Source: Prolixibacter denitrificans
GTDB lineage: Bacteria; Bacteroidota; Bacteroidia; Bacteroidales; Prolixibacteraceae
Assembly: GCF_003014495.1 (NCBI RefSeq)
Contig: NZ_PYGC01000012.1
Location: forward strand, 1-64,000
Direction of reading: 5' to 3'
DNA length: 64,000 nucleotides
The notes under the pieces are model-generated. The model saw only the letters and a program-made list of their open reading frames with translations. It made no database searches and had not been told where the DNA came from. How positions within the stretch are numbered: the stretch's first letter is position 1; each line of letters opens with the position of its first letter. The position numbers and the translations under genes were made by a program. Below are positions 16,598 through 24,244 of this stretch, piece by piece.

Positions 16598-17740
16598 TTA
16601 TTTGTTTTCAATTAACAACTTCTCGTAAAGAGTTTGGAAGATGGCCATACCGTTGCCAAGTATATCATCCGGAAAATCAAAATCGGGATTGTGTAGTTGT
16701 GGCTGGTCCGGACCAGATCCTAATCCGAAGAAGCCACCTTTGTATTTTTGCGTGTAATAGGAAAAATCTTCCGACCATTTAAACGGTTGCTCCCGGTACG
16801 CATGATCGAATCCGTTTTTGCGGACAGCTTCTTCCAGTAGGTCGACACACTGGTCGTTGTTGACCAACGCCGGAAAATCTTCCACATAGGAAATGGCAAA
16901 TTTCAATTGTTCGTTTTCGGCTGCTTTCTCAACAACCTGTTCGGCAAGACCGGTCATTTTTTGCATATCATCGTTTTCGTACGCACGAAGGGTAACCATT
17001 ACTTCGGCGTCACCCGGCGTGGTGCCAAAGGTGACTTCGCCCATGCGAATGTGCACGATGGTGAGGAGGGCGAGGTCGGCAAATGCCGATTTATCTTCAA
17101 CAATTTCCGACAGTCCCCGGATAATTTGTTCGATGGCTCTGACCGGACTGATGCCATTCTCCGGCTCGGCCGCGTGCGAAGTTTTTCCGGTTAACCGGAT
17201 GATCATGCCTTTGGATGCAGCCGAAAAAGTTCCCCGTCGAAGTATGATTTTTCCTTTTGGGATGCCCGGTATGTTGTGCAGGGCAAAAATGTAATCCGGT
17301 TCTATTTCGGCGAAAGCCGGTGATTCGACAACATCACGGGCGCCTTGTTCGACTTCCTCGGCCGGTTGAAATAGCAAGACGGCTCTTCCTTTCTCCGGGC
17401 GATTTTCGGCGATGTAAGGAGCGAGACCGGCTACCATCGACATGTGTCCATCATGTCCGCACGAATGCGCCACGCCTGAATTTTCGGAGGCATAAGGGAC
17501 GTTGGTGTGTTCCAAAATGGGCAGAGCATCGAGTTCGGCGCGGAACATCACGGTAGGACCGGGATTTTTCCCTTCAAAAATGAAGGCTTTTCCGGTATGA
17601 CTGATGTCGATGGTTTTATCGGGTTGATATTGTTGAACAAAGTCGCTGATTCGGGCTGACGTTTGCTTTTCCCGGTTCGATACTTCGGGGTGTTGGTGTA
17701 ACGTATGTCTTAGTTCGATAATTTTCTGAATGGTTGACAT
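16598..17740 (-). CDS. M20D-family amidohydrolase/peptidase
   Basis: The 380-residue metal-dependent enzyme likely removes an acyl or aminoacyl group from an N-acylated amino acid or dipeptide. Metal ligands are visible in AHSCGHDGHM (Cys94, His96, Asp97, His99), with further sites in FQPAEEVEQGA and FALHNIPGIPKG. A dimerisation lid (about residues 180-290) sits in the middle. No signal peptide is present, so it is cytoplasmic. It is first in a tight two-gene operon with alr, which suggests that it feeds amino acids to the racemase. Confidence 0.9.
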   Translation of the reverse strand: MSTIQKIIELRHTLHQHPEVSNREKQTSARISDFVQQYQPDKTIDISHTGKAFIFEGKNPGPTVMFRAELDALPILEHTNVPYASENSGVAHSCGHDGHMSMVAGLAPYIAENRPEKGRAVLLFQPAEEVEQGARDVVESPAFAEIEPDYIFALHNIPGIPKGKIILRRGTFSAASKGMIIRLTGKTSHAAEPENGISPVRAIEQIIRGLSEIVEDKSAFADLALLTIVHIRMGEVTFGTTPGDAEVMVTLRAYENDDMQKMTGLAEQVVEKAAENEQLKFAISYVEDFPALVNNDQCVDLLEEAVRKNGFDHAYREQPFKWSEDFSYYTQKYKGGFFGLGSGPDQPQLHNPDFDFPDDILGNGMAIFQTLYEKLLIENK

Positions 17741-17848
17741 AAGCCCAGATTTTTAATTAGAAAACGAAAATTAAATAATTTAAGTGTTAAATAAGCCTAA
17801 CTTTTGTAAAGGATTTGTTTTGTTTTCTTTCCTGGAGAGAAAAAACGA

Positions 17849-17885
17849 AACTCCGGCTAACTGGCAGGCAGTTGATTCCGGAGTT
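17849..17885 (-). terminator. Terminator after the SDR reductase gene
   Basis: AACTCCGG (17849-17856) pairs with CCGGAGTT (17878-17885), with an inner stem AACTG/CAGTT in the loop. On the minus strand it is followed by TTCGTTTTTTCTC. Confidence 0.75.
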
Positions 17886-17926
17886 CTTGTCATTTTGCAA
17901 AAGTTCCTAAAGCATCTTGTGTTCGC

Positions 17927-18994
17927 CTATTTTTTCAGCAATCCTTCATTTATGATTTGTTCGGCGTGCTCTTCGATGGTTTGCTTCAGCGGAATGTACT
18001 GAATGCCCAAATGGTTAATACTTGGAGAGTTGTCAAATTTTACCGCATATCCGAGATTCCTTTTCAGGTATTTCCATTTGAATCCCATCATTGGGCCAAC
18101 CAGGTAAAGCAACGCACGGGAAACAAGTTTTGACGGAATGGGGTAGTTCCCGTTATATTTTTCACGAAGAATCTGCGCTACTTCCAAGGCTGTTTTCGAC
18201 TCGGAAACGGCAATGTAACGACCTTTGGCTGTAGGAGTCATCCCCGCTGCTATGTGAACTTTGGCCACATCGCGAACATCAACAAAGCCGAATGTGAGGT
18301 CGGGAACGCCGGTTTTGTATTTTCCGTTCAGGAACGAAAGCATGAAATCGATGCTGGTGGAATCGGTTCGTGGTGTGAGTGACGGTCCGAGCACGAATCC
18401 GGGATGCACAGTCACCAGTTCCCATTGGTCTTGCTCGCCTTCCATTTTCCACGCTTCTTTTTCGGCTACGGTTTTTGAGTAGGAGTAAGGCTGGTGAGTC
18501 AGCGAGCTGGTCTCGTTCCAGTCACGATCGGTAAACACTCCGTTGGGTGTGTTGGTCGATTCAATAGCATCGCCATACATGCTAGCCACGCTGGCCGTAA
18601 GCACAATGCGCTTCAGAGAAGGCGTAATGTTTGCCGACAGCAATACATTCCGCGTACCGCGAACGGCCGGATCGACCAAATCTTTTTGGGCGCTTTTAAA
18701 GCCGGCGATCTTGAAAGGAGAAGCGGTGTGAAACAGCAACTCACAACCTTTCATGGCTTCCAGGAAGGAGCCCTCTTTCAGTAGGTCGGCTTCGTAAACT
18801 TCCAGTTTCCCTTTCGAATTTTCAGCCATATCCAGCAGGTGCTGGTATTTGGCCGTATTTGATTTATTGCGAACAGTCGTTCTTACCTTGAAGCCGTCGT
18901 CGAGCAACTGCTTTACTATCCAGGAAGCCACATAACCTGAACCACCTGTGACCAAAACGGGTTTGGACGCATCGATTTGCACACTTGTTTTCAT
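17927..18994 (-). CDS. Extended SDR reductase, dihydroflavonol-reductase-like
   Basis: The 355-residue NAD(P)-dependent aldehyde or ketone reductase has the cofactor motif VTGGSGYVASW near the N-terminus and the catalytic Ser...Tyr-x3-Lys arrangement (LTASVASMYG, then PYSYSKTVAEKEAW). The phrase TVHPGFVLGP is typical of the dihydroflavonol-4-reductase-like group. It is a single gene with its own terminator. The substrate is unknown. Confidence 0.88.
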   Translation of the reverse strand: MKTSVQIDASKPVLVTGGSGYVASWIVKQLLDDGFKVRTTVRNKSNTAKYQHLLDMAENSKGKLEVYEADLLKEGSFLEAMKGCELLFHTASPFKIAGFKSAQKDLVDPAVRGTRNVLLSANITPSLKRIVLTASVASMYGDAIESTNTPNGVFTDRDWNETSSLTHQPYSYSKTVAEKEAWKMEGEQDQWELVTVHPGFVLGPSLTPRTDSTSIDFMLSFLNGKYKTGVPDLTFGFVDVRDVAKVHIAAGMTPTAKGRYIAVSESKTALEVAQILREKYNGNYPIPSKLVSRALLYLVGPMMGFKWKYLKRNLGYAVKFDNSPSINHLGIQYIPLKQTIEEHAEQIINEGLLKK

Positions 18995-19102
18995 ATCGTA
19001 GATTTTTGTATTCGTTTAACGAGGATGGTCGTCAAACCTATCCTGAACTATGTACTGATAACAACTGAGGAGAGAGCGATGTTCGGACGCATCCGGTCGG
19101 CG

Positions 19103-19966
19103 CTAATTTTCAGGAGGCTTTTGGTGCTTTCGTTCCAGTTCGCCAAACCGGTCGTAGATGTGTCCGATTATTTCGTTGGCACTGGTTTCAATGGGTTTGT
19201 TGGTGACGTTGATGACCGTAAAGCCGCCACGGTCGAAAATCATTTTTGCATAGTGTAATTCATCGGAGACATTACGTTTGTCGGTGTAGCTTGGATTGTC
19301 GCCGTAGCCCAGCTGCGAAAGCCGTTTATGCCGTTGCGCGACCAGGTAAGTAAGGTTAATGGAAAGACCGAAAACACGGCGTGGATCGACGTGGAACAAC
19401 TCTTCGGGAGGTGCAATGCCCTTCACCAACGGAACATTGGCCACTTTCCATCCAAACATCGACATGTATACGGAAAGCGGCGTTTTGCCACTTCGGGAAA
19501 CTCCGGTCAACACAATCTCCGCATCTTTCAATCGCCTTGGATTTAGGCCATCGTCCTGGTTCATGGCATACTCTATGGCTTCGATACGATCGTAGTACTG
19601 TGCGTTGATGCGACGATAAAGTCCGGGCACATTTACGCTTTTCAGGCCAATTTTATCTTCCAGGTAATTGGCTAGCGGTCCCATGAAGTCTATCTGTTTA
19701 ACGTCTTCTTCACGGCAGGCTTTTAAGAGTTCGTGTCGTAACGCGGAATTGACCATGGTATGGGTAATCAGTGCGTTGGCTTTTTTTGCCCGCAAGACTG
19801 CCTCTTTTATTTTTTCATTGCTTTGGACATTGGGTATGATGATAACCTGAATTTTGTTATCAGGATACTGTATGAGGAGCGACTGAACCATGGTGTGACC
19901 TGCAACTCCGCGACCTCCCGAAACCACGAAAAGTTTATGTGCCGGTTCTTTTCTGTTATTTTCCAT
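19103..19966 (-). CDS. PEP synthase/PPDK regulatory kinase-phosphorylase
   Basis: The 287-residue DUF299 protein is a bifunctional enzyme that inactivates (ADP-dependent Thr phosphorylation) and reactivates (phosphate-dependent) pyruvate phosphate dikinase or PEP synthase. The P-loop-like site GVSRSGKT is at 155-162, the N-terminal VVSGGRGVAGHTM is present, and the C-terminal domain reads INVTNKPIETSANEI. The length is standard. The target enzyme gene is not in the window, and it is a single gene. Confidence 0.9.
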   Translation of the reverse strand: MENNRKEPAHKLFVVSGGRGVAGHTMVQSLLIQYPDNKIQVIIIPNVQSNEKIKEAVLRAKKANALITHTMVNSALRHELLKACREEDVKQIDFMGPLANYLEDKIGLKSVNVPGLYRRINAQYYDRIEAIEYAMNQDDGLNPRRLKDAEIVLTGVSRSGKTPLSVYMSMFGWKVANVPLVKGIAPPEELFHVDPRRVFGLSINLTYLVAQRHKRLSQLGYGDNPSYTDKRNVSDELHYAKMIFDRGGFTVINVTNKPIETSANEIIGHIYDRFGELERKHQKPPEN

Positions 19967-20057
19967 AAGTCCGTGTGGTTCGTTAGTAAGTAGATTCTGT
20001 TTGGAAAAGCTTGCTTTTGCGAACGCGCCGAAAATGTTTCCTTACTTAAAATACGAA

Positions 20058-20106
20058 TAATTCCATGATTTACAGTAGAAGGTGGTCACCGTAAATCATG
20101 GAATTA
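20058..20106. repeat. Perfect 16 bp inverted repeat
   Basis: TAATTCCATGATTTAC (20058-20073) and GTAAATCATGGAATTA (20091-20106) are exact complements. A 17-base loop contains the smaller palindrome GGTGGTCACC. It lies between the S9 peptidase stop and the DUF299 gene start, both on the minus strand. It may terminate the peptidase transcript or mark an operator. No T-tract longer than four follows. Confidence 0.7.
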
Positions 20107-20152
20107 AAATCAGCGTTGAAAAAAGAAATGAAACCCGCCTGCGCGGAATAAC

Positions 20153-22081
20153 CTATTGTTTCATCTCAGTATTATTTTCGCCTGAACCTTTTAGATAGGT
20201 ATCGAGGAAGGTCAGGATTTTTCCATAACCGTTAATTTCGTTTTCCTTTTTTCGAAAACCGTGTCCTTCGTCGGGAAAGACGACATATTCTACGGGCACG
20301 TTGTTCTGCTTCATCGCATTCACAATTTCGTCGGATTCGACCTGCAGCACACGCGGATCGTTTTTTCCTTGCAGTACCATCACCGGATTTTTAATCTGGT
20401 CGGCGTGGAACAGCGGCGAAATGTTGTAAAGACGGACTGAATCGGCTGTGAACGGATCGCCCATCTCGGCATACAGCGCTTTCCGGAAAGACTCCCAGTA
20501 AGGTGGGATTGATTTTAGCGTGCGCAACCAGTTGGTTACGCCAAATAAATCGACACCTACTTTGAATTCATCGGGATGGAAAGTCATGGCTGCCATGGTC
20601 ATGTAGCCTCCGTAGGAACCACCGATGATACCAATTTTATCCGGATCGATGTAATCGAGCGTTTGCAGGTAATTTTTACCGTAGATGCAATCCATTAAAT
20701 CCTTATCGCCATGATTCTGGTCATCCATTTTGTAAAAGGTTTTGCCATAGCCGCTGCTGCCCCGGTTATTCACCGCAAGGATAGCGTAGTTGTGGTTGAC
20801 CAGATACTGAATCAAGGCAAAATAGCCGGTTCTGGATTGTCCCCCGGGACCTCCGTGAACCCACACCAGGGCTGGCACTTTGTTATCGGCGGAAGCATTA
20901 ATCGGCTTATAGAAGATAGCCGGTATTTTCAGGCTGTCGAATGAATTGAATCGAACCACTTTAGCAGCTACCAAATCGTCAGGATTGATATCCGGGTTCA
21001 GCGAGTTGGTCAGTTTTTTCAGTTCTTCCGTGCCGAAGTTATAAACGTAAATGTTGGTCGGTGCTTTCGAAGTTCCCACCGAAAGGCGCATTTTATCTTC
21101 GTTATCGGAGATGGCAACGCTCAGGATGTTTCCGTCAGGTATATCGGGGAAGGCTACTTCCTGCCCGGTGGCATTGTCCAAAACGATGATCTTATTCCGG
21201 GCGTCTTCGTTTATGCCAATTACCCGGTATTTCTCATTCTCTGAATTGTAACTGAATGCTACATCCCAGTTGGTCTGATAAATCGGCTCACGACTGCCGT
21301 CAGCAATGTTGTATTTCACCAGGTACATGAATTCCGAATCGGCATCGGTCCGGTAGAAGAAGGAGTTACCGTCTTTGCTAAATCCGGAAGCCGTATAAAT
21401 TCCGGGGAAATCGGGTTGTGATATCTCAGTACGCTGTCCGGTTTTCAAATCGACCAAGAAAAGTTTGGTTTCGCTGGTGGTGATATTTTGTGCCAGCGCC
21501 AGGTATTTCTCATCCCAGGAAATGCCATTAATCTCTAGGCCATCGTTGTTTTGATACAGCATTTCCGGCTTCCACTCGCCGATTTTCATTTTATACAGAT
21601 CGAAGAAACGTGGATCACGCTTGTTCGACAGGTAGTACATGGCTGTTTTGTCTTTATTCCATCCGGCAAAACTGGCTTTTTCTTTTTCTCCCGGCGTTAG
21701 ATCGACAACCGAGCTATCGGGCGAAAGCAGATATAGGTGGCTGATTTCGTTCCCTCCTTTATCGGCTGAATAGATGATTTGCTCGGTTCCGGGAACGTAA
21801 TCAACCGGGAAAATGGACTCGACTTTGGAATCGGTAATTTGCTTTTTCGTTCCGTCATCGAGGTTGATTTCGTATAGGTTATAAATCCCCGATTCGTTGC
21901 TGCATATCAGTAGTTTGGATTCGTCGGAATTGAATTGTCCGCCAAAAATGTTTTTGTTCTTGTAAAACTGGTCAATGGAATACTGTTTCACCGTGCGTTG
22001 AGGTTCTGCCGGTTTTTGTTTACAGCTAAACATAGCTACCGCCAGGAGCAGGATGAAAGCATGAAAGGCTGTCTTTTTCAT
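20153..22081 (-). CDS. S9-family prolyl oligopeptidase-type lipoprotein
   Basis: The 642-residue exported serine peptidase has a lipoprotein signal ending at Cys20 (VAMFSC), a seven-bladed beta-propeller (about 35-370) that gates access, and a C-terminal alpha/beta hydrolase domain. The triad is Ser489 in GGSYGGYM, Asp575 in GKNDPRV and His607 in DEGHGF. It probably trims short peptides in the periplasm. It is a single gene; the leader of DUF299 follows downstream after the inverted repeat. Confidence 0.93.
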   Translation of the reverse strand: MKKTAFHAFILLLAVAMFSCKQKPAEPQRTVKQYSIDQFYKNKNIFGGQFNSDESKLLICSNESGIYNLYEINLDDGTKKQITDSKVESIFPVDYVPGTEQIIYSADKGGNEISHLYLLSPDSSVVDLTPGEKEKASFAGWNKDKTAMYYLSNKRDPRFFDLYKMKIGEWKPEMLYQNNDGLEINGISWDEKYLALAQNITTSETKLFLVDLKTGQRTEISQPDFPGIYTASGFSKDGNSFFYRTDADSEFMYLVKYNIADGSREPIYQTNWDVAFSYNSENEKYRVIGINEDARNKIIVLDNATGQEVAFPDIPDGNILSVAISDNEDKMRLSVGTSKAPTNIYVYNFGTEELKKLTNSLNPDINPDDLVAAKVVRFNSFDSLKIPAIFYKPINASADNKVPALVWVHGGPGGQSRTGYFALIQYLVNHNYAILAVNNRGSSGYGKTFYKMDDQNHGDKDLMDCIYGKNYLQTLDYIDPDKIGIIGGSYGGYMTMAAMTFHPDEFKVGVDLFGVTNWLRTLKSIPPYWESFRKALYAEMGDPFTADSVRLYNISPLFHADQIKNPVMVLQGKNDPRVLQVESDEIVNAMKQNNVPVEYVVFPDEGHGFRKKENEINGYGKILTFLDTYLKGSGENNTEMKQ

Positions 22082-22336
22082 AAGTTACATTTTTAAATTA
22101 TAAGTGCATATATGGTCTCATTATGAGGCATCCGGAGTTTTATGTGGGATAGCTTTTTTCCGGGCAGCAGCGATAGTGCTGCAACAGTTAGAGAGTTTTC
22201 GTGAGGTTAAATTAGTCTGAACGAAAAACCATAGTCATTTCTGTCTTGTGTTCAGTGTCTTATAAATTTACACTCTTTTCACGAAAATCAAAACAGGGAA
22301 GAAATAATGAACAAATTCCGGAAAGGAGGCTGTTAG

Positions 22337-22858
22337 CTAATCGGGATAACTAACATACAATAGTCCGTCGTTTTGGAAAACAGGATGCTTATGGAGGCCT
22401 TTATATTCCATGGCTAATCGTTGGGCTACGCGTTGACTTGCCTTGTTTTTTGGGTGCATATAAGCTCTTATTTCGGCTGCGTTTTTATTCTGAAAAAGGT
22501 ATTGAAGCAGTCTTCGGGTTGCTTCGGTCGCGTAGCCGTGACCGGTCATTCCGGGAAACAAAGAGTAATAACATTCATACACACCTTGAGTTTCCAATGG
22601 CGATGCTCCAACAGATCCAATCATCTCGTTTCTGTCTTTTAAAGCAACGGTTAGGGCTAATACCGGTTCGTTGGATAAGTAACTGTTCAGGATGTAATCG
22701 AACAATCGGCGGGCACCCTTACGGGTTTTTTGCTCGTCTGTGAACATGAGATACCGGGTACATGCCCGGTTGGTCATGAAATTGATAAAAGGCTCTTTGT
22801 CTTTTGGTTGCATTTCCCGCAAAAACAGTCGCTCGGTATGTAATACCGGAACCGTCAT
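22337..22858 (-). CDS. GNAT-family N-acetyltransferase
   Basis: The 173-residue protein resembles RimJ/RimL-type acetyltransferases: TERLFLREMQPKD at the N-terminus, the acetyl-CoA site around FPGMTGHGYATEATR, and the C-terminal NKASQRVAQRLAMEYKG. The substrate is unknown. The start ATG overlaps the stop of the monooxygenase-like gene (ATGA), so the two are translationally coupled. Confidence 0.88.
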   Translation of the reverse strand: MTVPVLHTERLFLREMQPKDKEPFINFMTNRACTRYLMFTDEQKTRKGARRLFDYILNSYLSNEPVLALTVALKDRNEMIGSVGASPLETQGVYECYYSLFPGMTGHGYATEATRRLLQYLFQNKNAAEIRAYMHPKNKASQRVAQRLAMEYKGLHKHPVFQNDGLLYVSYPD

Positions 22859-23160
22859 GCTTGTGAAAGCTTGTTTAACATTGTTATTTGTATAGGGTAC
22901 ACAAGTATTTTATTTATTTCCTCCATAGCCGAATTGAACTCCGCTGAACTAATATATTTTTCCCAGGTTTTTTGATCTTGCCAGGTTTCCATTAAATAAA
23001 ACTTTTCAGGTGTGTATGTATTTTGAAAGATCTCGAAACGTGGACATTTATACTCATCCCGGGCAATTTCACAAAGTACTTCTAGCAAACTGCGCAATCG
23101 CTCAACCAGGCTACTATTCGTTTCAAAAATGACCAGAATGGATACCGTTTCTTCTTTCAT
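22855..23160 (-). CDS. Antibiotic biosynthesis monooxygenase (ABM) domain protein
   Basis: The 101-residue single-domain protein has the ABM/quinol monooxygenase fold pattern: a first beta strand VSILVIFE, a helix LVERLRSLLEVLCEIARDE, then YMLMETW-like YLMETWQDQKTWEKYISS. Such proteins act as cofactor-free oxygenases or bind quinones and haem; the activity here is not known. It is first in a two-gene unit with the GNAT gene. Confidence 0.82.
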   Translation of the reverse strand: MKEETVSILVIFETNSSLVERLRSLLEVLCEIARDEYKCPRFEIFQNTYTPEKFYLMETWQDQKTWEKYISSAEFNSAMEEINKILVYPIQITMLNKLSQA

Positions 23161-23270
23161 GAGATGCAGTTAGGCTTAGGTTATTTACAAGATAAGAATA
23201 GTTGGAAGATTTATCGGCATTGTGAAGCGTTAATCGGGCCTGAGAAAAGGGAAAGGTGGGAGGAAAAAAG

Positions 23271-23302
23271 AAACTGCAGATTCCGGAATGAACCTGCAGT
23301 TT
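23271..23302 (-). terminator. Terminator after the PepSY-like gene
   Basis: AAACTGCAG (23271-23279) pairs with CTGCAGTTT (23294-23302). On the minus strand it is followed by CTTTTTTCC; the other strand also has six T, so it may act in both directions. Confidence 0.8.
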
Positions 23303-23328
23303 TTTCAATAAAGTATATGTAGCCACAT

Positions 23329-23880
23329 TTAAACATGTGGGAGAAAATTCCCTTTTTCATCGATGAAAAGGGTTTTGTGTTGATCTCCTTTTGACAGTTT
23401 GACCACATAATGTTTCACGTGCTCTTCTCCAACGGTTATCAGTTCCTTATCCTTGGAGATGTTCCAGTCTTTGTACTGGCTTTTCGCAATCGCGTCGTCA
23501 ATTTTTATCGGTAGTTCAATGTTTTTCAGAACTTCCCGCATTCTTACCAGATTTCCATCTTTTCCGTAAACTGCATCGATGCGGCCACCATGGTTGGTTT
23601 TAATGTAGACCTCGTATTGATCCGGTTTCTTGTCTTTCTTGACTAGCTTCGGATTGATGACATTCCAGCCATATTTTTTAAATACATAAGGGAATGTATG
23701 CCACTGAACGGGCTGCCCATCTGCTACATCTTTTCTTACAGCTGTTTTCACAACCTGGGGTACCTGGCTTTGGTCAATGACCAGTTTCTCCATCGGTACC
23801 TGTACTTTCATGTCTTGCTGTGCAATGGCCTGCAGGGTAAAGGCCAACACAATCATACTTGCTAACATTAACTTTTTCAT
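23329..23880 (-). CDS. Secreted PepSY-like protein
   Basis: The 183-residue protein has an N-terminal signal peptide (MKKLMLASMIVLAFTLQAIAQ) and two repeats that resemble the PepSY-like/beta-lactamase-inhibitor-like fold: one around VPQVVKTAVRKDVAD to DAVYGKDGNLV, the other around IDDAIAKSQYKDWNI to LFIDEKGNFL. It is likely periplasmic or surface exposed. It is a single gene with a terminator; function unknown. The family assignment rests on pattern only. Confidence 0.65.
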   Translation of the reverse strand: MKKLMLASMIVLAFTLQAIAQQDMKVQVPMEKLVIDQSQVPQVVKTAVRKDVADGQPVQWHTFPYVFKKYGWNVINPKLVKKDKKPDQYEVYIKTNHGGRIDAVYGKDGNLVRMREVLKNIELPIKIDDAIAKSQYKDWNISKDKELITVGEEHVKHYVVKLSKGDQHKTLFIDEKGNFLPHV

Positions 23881-24244
23881 GACCCTGAAATTTTGAGTTT
23901 AACATCTTTATCCTTTAAATCACTGATTGTAGTGGGCCTGTCTTTTTGAGACAGGTAGCCGGAGGTTTATCTCTTCGTCATCCGGAAGAGAAAAATGCTT
24001 CCGGAAACTTTGTTTCGTTCGTCTTTTTGTCGATTCCAGACATTGTTATCTTCTTTTTGGCTTATCAAACAATGTTTCCTGAAATGGGTTGGCTTAGTGG
24101 TCTCATTTTTAGGATATTTTAGCTGATGGAGATGCGGTTTAACACTTGTTCAGGGAAAAATGATAAAAAGCAACATTTTGCAACACTTGACTGTGGGAAT
24201 AGCGTTACAATCGATTGATTCGCAGATGTTAGCGAAAATGGGAG
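23881..24244. other. 364-base spacer, promoter side of the PepSY-like gene
   Basis: No gene is seen. It contains the hairpin CCTGTCT-TTTTG-AGACAGG (23937-23955), which has no T-tract toward the TonB receptor gene, and an AT-rich stretch near 24070-24200. It must contain the promoter of the PepSY-like gene and the 3' end of the receptor transcript. Confidence 0.45.
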
